Origin: an uncultured Verrucomicrobiota bacterium
GTDB taxonomy: Bacteria > Verrucomicrobiota > Kiritimatiellia > CAIQIC01 > Lenti-01
DNA length: 64,000 nt
Direction of reading: 5' to 3'
Assembly (NCBI GenBank): GCA_937860055.1
Contig: CALMBO010000026.1
Coordinates: 1 to 64,000, forward strand
Part shown: positions 53,501 through 63,100 of the stretch, piece by piece
Position numbering within the stretch: the first letter of the stretch is position 1
Layout of the letters: the number at the start of each line of letters is the position of its first letter
Notes under the pieces: model-generated
What the model saw: the letters and a program-made list of their open reading frames with translations, nothing else
Told to the model about the DNA's origin: nothing
Databases searched by the model: none
Position numbers and translations under genes: made by a program

Positions 53501-54856
53501 CTCAATTTCCACGACAACCAGGGAACGGCGGACTATCTGCGGAAGACGGAATACTGGTACGTCTATTTCCAGGACTGCGCCCCGGCGGAAGCCGTGGTCA
53601 TCACCAACCCCGTCTGCGAATGGCATGCCGCCGGCACGGCGTCCTCCATCACCCTGCAGGGGCTCGTGGACAGCGGCCAGGGCAGCGATCTGGTCTGGAC
53701 CAACGCGCTGACCGGGCAGCATGGCGCGTTGACCGCGACCTCCGCCTGGCAGATCGCCGGGATCGCCCTGCAGGCCGGGACCAATGCGATCACGGTCGGC
53801 ACGCGCGTCTATGGCGCGCCGGCCTTCGACAGCCCGACCAATGCGGCCTATGCGGACGGCTGGCAGCTCGGCGACAACGGCGGCACGGGATTCGTGGCCT
53901 GGACGCAGATGTATGCCAGCGCCGCAAGCCTGTCCATCTCCGGTTCGAGCGCGCTGGGACCCAAGGCCTGGCAATTGGACAACCCGTCCTCGTGGCAGTA
54001 CTACTCCGTCGACCGCCTGCTCGGCCACGCCCTCGTGGCGGGCGATTCCATCCGGTTCAAGCTGGATCCCGCGCATGGGACCGGCCTCTACCAGTTCATC
54101 GACCTGGTTTCGGAGAACGGCGGCTGGCTGGCTTCGCTGTCCCACTCTCCCTACATGTCCAACATGGTCAGCATCATGGCCGCCAACTACAACACGCTGC
54201 CGCTGCCGGCCACGACCGCGGGGCTGGACTACCAATTCGACCTGCTTTCCTCTTCCAACGCCTGGCTGACCATCACGTCGCGCAGCTCCGGCGATTTCAT
54301 CGCCACGAACGTCGTGTTCTACAATTCCGGCAACGATCCGTTGAAGCAGATTTCGTTCGGTTGCATGGACGCCGGCAGCCAAAGCGGCGGGCAGTATGTG
54401 CAGCTCTCCGATCTGCAGGTCGTTCCCGGCACCCAGGGCCAGTGGATCAGCGACACGGTCCTTGTCGTGTGTTTGGCGGCGGTGGACAGCGATGGCGACG
54501 GCATGCCGGACGATTGGGAGACGGCCTACGGCTTGAATCCCGGCGTCCATGATGCGGCCGGCGACAAGGATGAAGATGGAGTCGACAACCTGACGGAATA
54601 CCGGGCGGACACCCATCCGGGAAACGCGGCGTCCCTGCTGCGCATCGAGCGGGTTTCCATGAGCGGCAACGTGTTGCAGCTGGTCTGGCAGGGGGGGAGC
54701 AATGCCATCCAGATCGTGCAGTGTTCCGGCAATCTGGAATCGGGCTGGCACGACCTGCTGACCAACCTGCCGCCGACGCCGGTGACGAACACCTTGAGCC
54801 AGACGAACCTGTCGCAAACCAACGCGCTGTTCTTCCGGTTCAAGGCGCGCCGGTGA
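50519..54856 (+). CDS. Large secreted GH13 enzyme with four CBM25-like repeats and C-terminal EF-hand-like module
   Basis: A 1445-residue exported enzyme, with AAGGGG before the ATG. Order: signal peptide; CBM48-like domain (VAVAGNFNSWDMATNPLA, ~residues 40-115); GH13 barrel (~135-500) with LDVVHNH (~232), DGFRTDSPFH with nucleophile Asp ~308, ISIQENGD (Glu ~352) and VESHDTA (~405); then four CBM25-like repeats of ~95 residues (~615-1025), each with a 'W(D)NN..W' strand and a recurring Cys pair. Next come a domain sharing NAAYADGWQLGDNGGTG with the PEP-CTERM protein at 64-831 (~1105-1315), and a Ca-binding-like DSDGDGMPDDWE ... DKDEDGVDNLTEY repeat with a final beta domain. Likely extracellular starch or glycogen degradation. 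Confidence 0.9.
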   Translation: MSNRIKAFGVFGIWSVLIAGSVAAQSGRPGVGAIPYATGAVHGVTFRVWAPHATNVAVAGNFNSWDMATNPLASEGNGYWSADCTNAAAGAEYKYVINGSLWRRDPRGLSVVNSAGNSIVFDPDAYDWDVDAFTRPERKDAVIYSMHIRTFNPQWTQWPQGTFDLALSKLDHLQELGVNTIELMPIMEFPGDNSWGYNPSDPYAVESAYGGSRKLQEFIDACHTRKMAVILDVVHNHWGPSDLVTWQFDGYAPDANYGGSYHYNTTGLCCTDWGATRPNYATTEVRDYIQDNYSAWLDAFRVDGFRTDSPFHIGYYDTGSGTAGNADGVSLMQEFNARIHNNYSNVISIQENGDATWGFDSRWDMDFLEDLRALVAEPSDANRDMNALAGLVESGAGLGRVLYVESHDTAGDLNGNTRLAKLIDSNDPTSFWARKRSLLAAVVYLTSPGIPMIFQGEEMMEYWSFSDHTGYRWDATASEYHRGHIAAYKDLVHARRNLKGGTQGLKGSNCDVHHIDNNNKVIAYKRWDAGGDDVVVVANFGIGAWTNHDYSVEFPSEGTWYVHFNSDQTNYYGDFNNIGPASVTAAGSPPAANIDMGRYSALIFSKTPPATSGTVSAGPANSGCDQPVSFTYDPAGGPLAGAAQVRMLIGHDGWQNAFYTNMTRAPYDSNVWICSYSGFPGGTRGLNYVFTDGAGTAWDNNFSKDWYVAVGCHSTMDFTPAQPTGCSQVTFTYQAADGPLAAATQVFAHVGQNNWELIVDPDIPLTSSGNGIWTGTYSLRDPAYSLNVCFNDGQGGWDTHYNNNWNVNVQGCHTNTGNVWLDPSQPYGCDPITFHYEPATGPLAGATNVNLFIGHDTWQDVVTLPMAPGTSGVWTVVYQPPRGCDWINFVFNKGPTNSLVWDNNYAKDWNYSVYCPPQDGNVTLAPENPVGCVPLAITYEPLPECPLEYATNIFVRIVDGNSYATVVDALPMAEISNGVWRADYYTPPGTQWIYLNFHDNQGTADYLRKTEYWYVYFQDCAPAEAVVITNPVCEWHAAGTASSITLQGLVDSGQGSDLVWTNALTGQHGALTATSAWQIAGIALQAGTNAITVGTRVYGAPAFDSPTNAAYADGWQLGDNGGTGFVAWTQMYASAASLSISGSSALGPKAWQLDNPSSWQYYSVDRLLGHALVAGDSIRFKLDPAHGTGLYQFIDLVSENGGWLASLSHSPYMSNMVSIMAANYNTLPLPATTAGLDYQFDLLSSSNAWLTITSRSSGDFIATNVVFYNSGNDPLKQISFGCMDAGSQSGGQYVQLSDLQVVPGTQGQWISDTVLVVCLAAVDSDGDGMPDDWETAYGLNPGVHDAAGDKDEDGVDNLTEYRADTHPGNAASLLRIERVSMSGNVLQLVWQGGSNAIQIVQCSGNLESGWHDLLTNLPPTPVTNTLSQTNLSQTNALFFRFKARR

Positions 54857-54917
54857 TTTCCGATGTCCGGCTGGTGGTGCTGAAAATGTGTGATAGCGTA
54901 ACAACAAAGGGTGCGGC

Positions 54918-57900
54918 ATGAGCGGTGTTTTTCGGCAATGGCGTGCGGGCGTTTTCGGGCTGCTGATTCTGGCTGCGCACCCGGCAGTGGCCGAGGAGGC
55001 GATCCTCCAGTATTTCAACACCAGCTGGGCGGAGCTCGCGCGCCGGATCCCCGAACTGGCCGAGGCCGGCTACACGGCGCTGTGGCTGCCCCCCCCCTTC
55101 AAGGCGGGGGGCGGACTGTCCGTTGGATTCGATTGCTACGACCGCTTCGACATGGGCAGCAAGGACCAGAACGGCTCCCTCCCCACCAAGTACGGGACGG
55201 AGACAGAGCTGCTCCACCTCGTCGAGGTGGCGCACCGGTTCGGGCTCCGCATCTATTTCGACAACGTCATGGCGCACAACGGCGGACCGATGTCATACGG
55301 CGCCCCCGGCACGCTCCAGGCCAACGGCTTCGTCCCGGAGGACTTCCACCTCAAGCGGACATCGGAAACCACCTACGAGAACTACGGCTGGCCGAACTGG
55401 TCGGACGAATGGCAGGTGTTGAATCGCAATCCGTTCGGCCAGGACATTGCGCAGGAGAGCGACTACAACACGAGCTTTGGCTACACCGAGGGCGACCACT
55501 ACGCGAAGTGGTCCGGCGTCCGCCATCCGAACAATCCCGAATACTACCTCGACACCGACCTGCCGATCCAGGTCGTCAGCGGCGGTGCCACGTCGACCGT
55601 CTACACCTTCGCGAACAAGGAGCCTTTCGAGGACGCCAATTCGAACGGGCGCTTCGACTGGACGGACACGAACGCCAACGGCCAGCATGATGCGGGAGAG
55701 GCGAGCGAGTCGTTCACCGACACCGGCATCGATCCCAGCCGGACGGATCGCCAAACCGCCGCCTGGGGCTATGGCAACGGGAAATACGACATGGGCAATC
55801 CCGTCGCCGAGGACGTGAACAGCCTGATGTTCCGCGCGCTCCGGTGGTTCACGGACAAGGCCAGCGCCGACGGATTCCGGCTGGACGCCGTGAAGCACGT
55901 TCCCGCGTATTTCTTCGGCAAGATGGACAGCCCGAAGGACGGCTACAACTGGGGCTACGGCGGGCAGGCGCAGGAGCAGTTCAACATCTCGCGAGGGTTC
56001 AGCGACTGGGACAACCACCGCGACACGGTCTTCAACAACCTGCAGGCACGCGACGACGCGCTGCTCTATGGCGAGCACCTCGGCGATCCCCCATGGAAGA
56101 TGTACTACGTGGATGCGGGCATGCGGATCGCCAACGACGATTTCCTCAACGCGGTGAAGGGCAACGTCGGGGCCAATCTCGGCGGCATGGACGATTCCTC
56201 CTACGCGGTGATCAATCCACAGCAATCCATGCATTACGTCATGAGCCACGACAACAACTACCTCTGGGGCGGGGACCGCGAACAGGCGCACGCCGTCCTC
56301 CTCGCGCGGGAAGGCCTGCCGATCGTCTACACCGACGGCTACAACCAGAGCGGCTCGCCGGACTGGTTCCCGAAGCCGGCGGAAATCCCGTTCCTCGGCC
56401 AGTTCGCCCAGCCCTACATCCCGAACCTGCTCGACATCCGCCGCCACTTCGGCTGGGGCTACCAGAGCAGCCGCTGGAGCGCCTGGGACTTCACCTCCTG
56501 GGTGCGGTACGACCCGGAAGCCACCGACGGCGGCCTGAACGACCATGGCGTGACGATGATCTTCATGATGGCCAGGAACTACCTGTCGGAATGGCCCTCC
56601 AAGGATGTCGATGCCGTTTTCCCGGAAGGCGCGCGCCTGTTCAACTATTCCTACCACGACGGCGCCTTCGAGGTGAAGGTGAGCGGCGGCAAGCTCCGCA
56701 ACATGGACGATTCGCCGATCTACGTCGCACCCGGCAAGTACTACGCCTTCTCCTGGCGCAATCCGGAGATGCCGCTGGCCTGGGGCGAAGGGCTGACCGA
56801 GGAAGTCCAGCCCATCCAGATCTACGAGAACGGCGCGAAGGCCGGGAGCGTGGCGGTGGTGCGCAAGGACGGGCGCAACGGCGACGCCGGATTCAATCCC
56901 TACGGCCTTGCGGACACGAACAGCTCGGACTACAGCTACCGCCTGGCGATTCCGCGCGTCACCCAGTCCTCCAACCTGTCCTTCATCGCCCGCGCGGACG
57001 GCTCGGCCGAGAACATCCTCATGAAGCTCGACGGCGGCATCGACCTGAATTCGCAGATGGACATCGTGAGCCAGCAGCCGGGCGACCGCGACAATCCGCC
57101 CGCCGTTTCGAAGGACAAGTTCCTCGGCTACGAGCAGATGAAGTACGTCCGGCGCGTCGCGGAGAAGTTCGCCGCGGCCGACACCGCGCGCAACACCATC
57201 GGCTCGCCCGGCGCCGAAACCTACGTCTGCACCATCGGTTCCACCGGGTTCACGGTCAACGCGGGCGGCGGGCCCAACCTGTACGACGGCCGGACCGTCA
57301 CGTGGCACTTCCATGATCCCGCCCAGGACAACCAGGTCTCGACGAACCTGCAGTTCCATCCGGCGCCCGGGGATGCGGCGGACCAGCCGGTCGCGATCTG
57401 GACGAAGATCGGTTATGCGCCGGACGCCGAAACCGCGTGGCTGTACTACACGACGAACGGCGTCGATTACCCCGAAGGCAGCGCCGGCATGGGGAAGGGA
57501 ACCACCCTCGTGGCCCCCCTGGCGTTCGCCACCAACGGCGGCGTCGATGGCACGAGCACCTCCCAATGGTGGACCGCCGCGCTGCCGGCCATGCCTTCCG
57601 GCACCGTGTTCCGCTACAAGATCGGCGCCTGCAAGGCCGATGCCGCGAGCCTGTTCCCGTGGACCGACGACGACATCGGCGTCAAGCGGCGGATGGAAAC
57701 GATGTTCGAGGTCACCCATTTCAACGCCGCGACGATTCCCTATTACCCGCACAACGACTGGGGCCGGATGGCCGCCGGCCTGCCGGAGGGCTACCATGTC
57801 CTGCGGACGAAGGCCCTCCTGGGCCGCGCCGCCGGCGACACGCCGATCTACCGCGAGCGGACGCAGACCTTCTACTACGACACGGAGCGGCCCGAAGGGT

Positions 57901-59006
57901 GGATCCAGTATCCGCCGACGAACGGCCTGACGATTTCCAACTCGACCTACGGCGTCAAGGTCCGCTCCGACATGAGCGTGGAGGAGGCCTGGTACAAGAT
58001 CGAGGATACGGATCCGAGCAACGACGACGCCCAGACCGGCGTCGCCAACGGCAACAACGCCTGGGTCAGGGCGCTCAAGGGCCTGGTGCCGGCGCCCATG
58101 CCCGGCGCCGCGCCCGACCAGCAGTGGGAGTTCAACTATTCGCTCATCCCGACGTCCGGCACCGCCACGATCAAGGTCCAGCTGCGGGAACTCACGTCCT
58201 CCACGAACTTCGCGCTGGACGATGCCGAGGGGCATTTCACCACGCTGACCCGGACCGTCGATACCGGCGGCAACGGCGTGCGCCTGTACGTCCACGAGCC
58301 GGCCGCCGACGGCGCGACGGTGGGCGTGGGCAGCAACCTGGTCGCCTATTTCAGCAAGGCCCTCGCCACCGGCCTCGACGATGCCGAGCTGGTCCAGTAC
58401 TTCGCCATCGAACTCGACGGCATGGCGCAGTCGAATTCCGCCTACGTCGTCGAACGCGACGCGACCACCAACGAGCATGCCATCCGGCTGGTCCTGCCGA
58501 ACCTCCACAACGGCGATCCGGGCTATCTGCACCTGCTGGACGTGGGCTTCGCGCGGGACGGCTATCCCACGCTGCTGGCGCAGCGGCAGGTCTATGCCGC
58601 GGCCGACGACGACAGCAACGACGACGGCATCCCGGATTCGTGGGAACAGAAGTGGGGCATCGCGGTCTGCGGCCTGGTTGCCGGCGCGGACGACGACCTC
58701 GACGGCTACACCAACCTGCAGGAATACATCGCCGACACGAATCCGCGCGGCAGCAACGAATACCTCGTGGTGGAAGCGGTGGCCAGTTCCGGAACCAACG
58801 TGGTGGTGGGCTTCGAGTCGAGCTCCAACCGCAACTACTTCGTGTGGTACACGGATTCCATGCATCCCGGGCAGTCCAGCTGGCAGCTGGCCACGCCGCT
58901 GACCGATCCGATCGAAGGCACCGGCCAGACGAACCAGTTCATCGACACGCTGCCCAATCCGACCGGCCGGTTCTACCGCCTAGAAGTGGACATCCCCGCG
59001 CCGTAA
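54918..59006 (+). CDS. Large secreted GH13 enzyme with C-terminal EF-hand-like module
   Basis: A 1362-residue exported protein, with AAGGG six bases before the ATG. After the signal peptide (FGLLILAAHPAVAEE) the GH13 barrel starts at once: LWLPPPFKAGGGLSVGFDCY, IYFDNVMAHN (~112-121), SADGFRLDAVKHVP with nucleophile Asp 323, ALLYGEHLGD with Glu 386, and YVMSHDNN (~445). An acidic insert EDANSNGRFDWTDTNANGQH (~235-255) looks Ca-binding. Several beta domains follow, then DDDSNDDGIPDSWEQKWG ... DDDLDGYTNLQEYIADTNP, a thrombospondin-3/EF-hand-like pair, and a final beta domain ending RFYRLEV. The C-terminal module is the same type as in GH13 gene 2, 61 bases upstream. The probable substrate is an alpha-glucan. 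Confidence 0.88.
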   Translation: MSGVFRQWRAGVFGLLILAAHPAVAEEAILQYFNTSWAELARRIPELAEAGYTALWLPPPFKAGGGLSVGFDCYDRFDMGSKDQNGSLPTKYGTETELLHLVEVAHRFGLRIYFDNVMAHNGGPMSYGAPGTLQANGFVPEDFHLKRTSETTYENYGWPNWSDEWQVLNRNPFGQDIAQESDYNTSFGYTEGDHYAKWSGVRHPNNPEYYLDTDLPIQVVSGGATSTVYTFANKEPFEDANSNGRFDWTDTNANGQHDAGEASESFTDTGIDPSRTDRQTAAWGYGNGKYDMGNPVAEDVNSLMFRALRWFTDKASADGFRLDAVKHVPAYFFGKMDSPKDGYNWGYGGQAQEQFNISRGFSDWDNHRDTVFNNLQARDDALLYGEHLGDPPWKMYYVDAGMRIANDDFLNAVKGNVGANLGGMDDSSYAVINPQQSMHYVMSHDNNYLWGGDREQAHAVLLAREGLPIVYTDGYNQSGSPDWFPKPAEIPFLGQFAQPYIPNLLDIRRHFGWGYQSSRWSAWDFTSWVRYDPEATDGGLNDHGVTMIFMMARNYLSEWPSKDVDAVFPEGARLFNYSYHDGAFEVKVSGGKLRNMDDSPIYVAPGKYYAFSWRNPEMPLAWGEGLTEEVQPIQIYENGAKAGSVAVVRKDGRNGDAGFNPYGLADTNSSDYSYRLAIPRVTQSSNLSFIARADGSAENILMKLDGGIDLNSQMDIVSQQPGDRDNPPAVSKDKFLGYEQMKYVRRVAEKFAAADTARNTIGSPGAETYVCTIGSTGFTVNAGGGPNLYDGRTVTWHFHDPAQDNQVSTNLQFHPAPGDAADQPVAIWTKIGYAPDAETAWLYYTTNGVDYPEGSAGMGKGTTLVAPLAFATNGGVDGTSTSQWWTAALPAMPSGTVFRYKIGACKADAASLFPWTDDDIGVKRRMETMFEVTHFNAATIPYYPHNDWGRMAAGLPEGYHVLRTKALLGRAAGDTPIYRERTQTFYYDTERPEGWIQYPPTNGLTISNSTYGVKVRSDMSVEEAWYKIEDTDPSNDDAQTGVANGNNAWVRALKGLVPAPMPGAAPDQQWEFNYSLIPTSGTATIKVQLRELTSSTNFALDDAEGHFTTLTRTVDTGGNGVRLYVHEPAADGATVGVGSNLVAYFSKALATGLDDAELVQYFAIELDGMAQSNSAYVVERDATTNEHAIRLVLPNLHNGDPGYLHLLDVGFARDGYPTLLAQRQVYAAADDDSNDDGIPDSWEQKWGIAVCGLVAGADDDLDGYTNLQEYIADTNPRGSNEYLVVEAVASSGTNVVVGFESSSNRNYFVWYTDSMHPGQSSWQLATPLTDPIEGTGQTNQFIDTLPNPTGRFYRLEVDIPAP

Positions 59007-59022
59007 GGCAGGGTTTCCCGCG

Positions 59023-59057
59023 CGCCATTCCCGTTCCGCCGGCGGATGGGAATGGCG
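59023..59057. terminator. Strong hairpin between convergent GH13 gene 3 and PCMT gene
   Basis: CGCCATTCCC and GGGAATGGCG form a perfect 10-bp stem; the 15-base centre holds the palindrome TCCGCCGGCGGA, extending the structure. There is no T tract. It is placed as a bidirectional stop between tail-to-tail genes. Confidence 0.55.
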
Positions 59058-59096
59058 GGCCGGGTCCACCTGCGGGGGGAGAGGAGCCGGGATTGA

Positions 59097-59882
59097 TCAA
59101 CGGTCGCGGCCGTGGACCATCGGGACGAAACGCACGGGCAGGTCGTCCTTGACCTCCACTTTGCCGCCCCGCTTGGCCAGGATCACCAGCCGTTGATCGC
59201 CCCATTCGCCGAGCGGAAGAATCATGCGCCCGCCTTCCCGGAGCTGTTCGACCAGCGCCGGGGGGATCTCGCCGGGCGCGCAGGTGACGATGATGCCGTC
59301 GAAGGGCGCATGCTCGGGCCAGCCCTTGTAGCCATCGCCGGCAAGCACGTGGACCCGGTCCGCAAAGCCCTCGGCGCGGAGGACCGATTCCGCATGCCGC
59401 GCCAGTTCGGGAATGATTTCGATCGTATGGACATCGGCGCCGCATTCCGCGAGCACCGCGGCCTGGTAGCCGGATCCCGTGCCGATTTCCAGTATCTTCT
59501 CGCCTGGCCGGGGGGCGAGGCATTCGGTCATGTAGGCCACGATGAACGGCTGGGAGATCGTCTGGTCAAAGCCGATGGGGCAGGGATGGTCGCCATACGC
59601 CGTCCGGAGATCGCGGAATGATTCCGGGATGTACATGTGCCGCCGGATTTCGCCCATGGCCGCCAGGACATTCCCGTTGGTGATCCCGTAGGCCCGCAGT
59701 TGATGGACCATCTCCCGGCGCCGGGCCTCCCAGGATGCGCCCTGTCCGGAATCCGCGTTTTCCGCGGCGCACCGCCGCTGCGGACCGCATGACAACAGGA
59801 GCGAAGCGGCCACGACCACGAGGGGTGCCATGCGCGCCCGGAAAAGGACGGATTTGCGCATCGTGGCGGTCGACGGCTTCAT
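59097..59882 (-). CDS. pcm: Protein-L-isoaspartate O-methyltransferase with lipoprotein-type signal
   Basis: A 261-residue PCMT. The catalytic domain has QLRAYGITNGNVLAAMGEIR, FDQTISQPFIVAYMTE, the SAM motif ILEIGTGSGYQAAVLAECG (~residues 131-149), GDGYKGWPEHAPFDGIIVT and the ending PVRFVPMVHG, all family hallmarks. The unusual part is the N-terminus: a basic start, then MAPLVVVAASLLLSCGPQ, a lipobox with Cys, then a polar linker. This predicts export and lipidation, so it would act outside the cytoplasm, yet SAM is cytoplasmic. The internal Met at 59861 is an alternative start that keeps the signal. Confidence 0.93.
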   Translation of the reverse strand: MKPSTATMRKSVLFRARMAPLVVVAASLLLSCGPQRRCAAENADSGQGASWEARRREMVHQLRAYGITNGNVLAAMGEIRRHMYIPESFRDLRTAYGDHPCPIGFDQTISQPFIVAYMTECLAPRPGEKILEIGTGSGYQAAVLAECGADVHTIEIIPELARHAESVLRAEGFADRVHVLAGDGYKGWPEHAPFDGIIVTCAPGEIPPALVEQLREGGRMILPLGEWGDQRLVILAKRGGKVEVKDDLPVRFVPMVHGRDR

Positions 59883-59937
59883 TGCGCTCTCCTTGTCTAT
59901 CGAAAAGATACCGCGTTTTCGCCGCAGGTCTCAGGAT

Positions 59938-59954
59938 TTTTCCACCATGGAAAA
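59938..59954. repeat. Single palindrome of the TTTTCCA family
   Basis: TTTTCCACCATGGAAAA: 7-bp arms around three bases. It lies upstream of the PCMT gene and of the YgfK-like gene, and is related to the pairs at 19057-19097 and 36024-36064. Confidence 0.75.
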
Positions 59955-60106
59955 CTTCAGGGGCGGGGCCGGCTGTTAAAACGGTTTCGCGGATTTTGGG
60001 GATCGGGGGGATGGGCGCTTGCGGGGGGCGGGGGGTGTATGCAAATATGCACCTTCGCGCGTCCGGATCGATTGGACGCGGAGAGCATTGAATCAGGAGA
60101 GCAGCC

Positions 60107-63100
60107 ATGTCCGATCGTTTTCAGCCGTTGAGCATCAGCCAGGTCGCCCCGTGGGTCTTCACGGAGCTGGAAAAACGGGGATCCATTTTTGGGATTCCGA
60201 AGGAGCTGTTCTTCCGGCCGGCGCCGGGCGACGCGTTCCGGACCTCGATGTATGGCCAGGCGCTGGAGACGCCCTTCGGCGTGGCGGCGGGACCGCATTC
60301 GCAGATGGCTCAGAACATCGTCGCGGCATGGCTGACGGGCTCGCGGTTCATCGAGCTGAAGACGATCCAGACGCTGGACGAGCTGGAGGTCTCCAAGCCC
60401 TGCATCGACATCCAGGACGAAGGCTACAACGTCGAATGGTCGCAGGAGCTGAAGATCGACCAGTCGTTCAACGAATATCTGATGGCGTGGGTGCTGATCC
60501 ATGCGCTGCAGCACAAGTTCGGGTTCGCCGGCGCGCCGGGCATGATCTTCAACATGAGCGTGGGCTACAATCTGGAGGGCATCCTCAAGCCCAACGTCCA
60601 GAGCTTCCTGAAGCGGATGGACAACGCCGGAGAGGCGCTGGCGGCGACGGTGGCCGAAGTCGCGAAGGTGTATCCCGCAATCGAGGACCTGAAGATTCCG
60701 GCGCGGCTGTCGGACAACGTGACGCTGTCGACGATGCACGGCTGTCCGCCCGATGAGATCGGGCGCATCGCGGCGTACCTGATCGAGGAGCGCGGGCTGC
60801 ACACGAACGTGAAGCTGAACCCGACGCTGCTGGGGCCGGACGGCCTGCGCGGCATCCTGAACGGCGACCTGGGCTTCCGGCAGGTGACGGTTCCGGACGA
60901 GGCGTTCGGCCACGACCTGAAGTATCCGGACGCGCTGAAGATCCTGAACGACCTGCGATCGCGGGCGTCGAAGAAGGGCGTGCAGTTCGGCGTGAAGCTG
61001 TCGAACACGCTGGAGGTCATCAACCACCGCAACGCGTTTTCGAAGAAGGAAAAGATGATGTACCTGTCGGGGCGGCCGCTGCAGGCGATCACCGTGAACC
61101 TGGCGGCGAAACTGGCGCAGGAGTTCAAGGGCGACTTGATGATGTCCTACGCGGGCGGCGCAGACTGCTGGAACGTGGCGGACCTGCTGGCGTGCGGCAT
61201 GACGACGATCACAACGAGCTCCGACCTGCTGCGGCCGGGCGGCTACGCGCGGACGCTGCAGTACGTTTCCGAGACGGCGGCGGCGATGGCCAAGGCCGGC
61301 GTGAAGGACCTGCCGGCGTTCATCCTCGCCCGGGCGGGCGCGAGGGGCGGCGACGCGAAGGCGGCGGCGCTGGCGAACCTGGTGAAGTATGCGGCCGAGG
61401 TGAAGAAAAACGATCTCTACCGGCGCGACACCTACGTGCGGCAGGACACCAAGACGACGCGCCCGCTGGGGTTCTTCGACTGCGTGAAGGCGCCGTGCGC
61501 GGACATCTGCCCGATCCACCAGGACGTGCCGGCCTACATGCAGGCGGTCCGGGACGGGAAGTTCGACGAAGCGGCGGCGATCGTGCGGCGCGACAACATG
61601 ATGGGCGCGGCGCTGGGCCGGGCGTGCGACCACGCCTGCGAGCTGCCCTGCACGCGGGTGCACTACGATCTCCCGCTGGCGATCCGCGAAATGAAGCGGT
61701 TCATCATGGAGAACGGCAAGGACCCGGCGATCCCGGTCGGGCCGGCGCGCAAGGGCAAGGTGGCGGTCATCGGCGCGGGCCCGTGCGGCCTTTCGGCCGC
61801 GGGCTTCCTGCGCCAGGGCGGCATCGAGGTGACGGTGTTCGATTCGCGCAAGCAGGCGGGCGGCATGGCGACCATGACGCTGCCGACGTACCGGCTGATG
61901 CCCCCCGTGGTGCAGCAGGACGTGAAGCGGCTCGAGGCCGCCGGCGTGAAGTTCCGGTTCGGCCAGACCGCCGGTCGCGATTTCGCGCTCGCGGACCTGC
62001 GCAAGCAGGGCTACGACTACGTCGTGGTGGCGGCGGGCGCGCAGAAGGGCGTTGCGCTGGGCATCGAAGGCCAGGACGCGCCGGGCGTGCTGGACGGCCT
62101 CACGATGCTCCGTCAGGTGTGGGATGGCGAAGTGAAGTCGCTGAAGGGCCGCGTGGGCGTGGTCGGCGGCGGCGACGTGGCGATGGATTGCGCGCGCGTG
62201 GCCAAGCGCCTGGGCGGCGACGTGACGGTGATCTACCGCCGCACGCGCGAGGAAATGCCCGCGCACCACGAGGAGCTGATGAGCCTGCTGCACGAGCAGA
62301 TTCCGATCAAGGAACTGGCCGCGCCGAAGGCCGTCGTGGCCGCGGACGGCAAGGTCAGGGGCCTGCGGTGCTCGACCATGAAGCTGGGCGAGCCGGACGC
62401 CTCCGGGCGGCGGCGGCCCGTGGAAGTGCCCGGCGCCGATTTCACGGTCGAACTGGATGTGGTCATCGCGGCGATCGGCCAGCAGCCGTTCCTGGATTTC
62501 GTGAAGGACAGCGGCATCGAGGTGAACCGCAAGGGCTACATCGTGGCCGACGAGGCGACGGGCGCGACCTCCGCGAAGGATGTCTTCGCGGGCGGCGACG
62601 CGATCAACGACGGGCCGCTTTCGCTGGTGAAGGCGGAAGGCGATGGAAAGAAGATCGCGGCGGAGATCCTGCGGCGCGTCGCGGGCGTGGAGCCGGCGGC
62701 GGAGCCGATGCGCTGCACGGGCGGGCTGGACCTGGCGGACACGCTGCGCAAGCAGGCCGTGCGCATCCGCCGCGTGGACGTGCCCGAGCTTCCGCTGGCG
62801 AAGCGCGGCGGCTTCGACGAGGTCCTCCTGACGATGTCCAGGGATGCGGCGCAGGCCGAGGCGGCGCGCTGCCTGCGCTGCGACCGGTTCTGCTCCATTT
62901 GCACCAGCGTGTGCCCGAACCATGCGTTCATCACCTACCAGGCCGCGCCGTTTTCGGCGGATCTGGCGACGTGGACGGTGCGGGGCGGCCGGGCGGTGGC
63001 CGACAATCCGCAGAGCTTCGCGGTGGTGCAGGCTTCGCAGACGGCGGTGCTGACGGACTTCTGCAACGAGTGCGGCAACTGCGCGACGTTCTGCCCGACG

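Noticed and set aside
50189-55021. A 1610-codon antisense open frame opposite GH13 gene 2
   Set aside because: It is a high-GC shadow: the plus strand has a full GH13 protein with signal peptide and catalytic motifs, and the antisense translation is low-complexity Arg/Ala/Val-rich with no domain.
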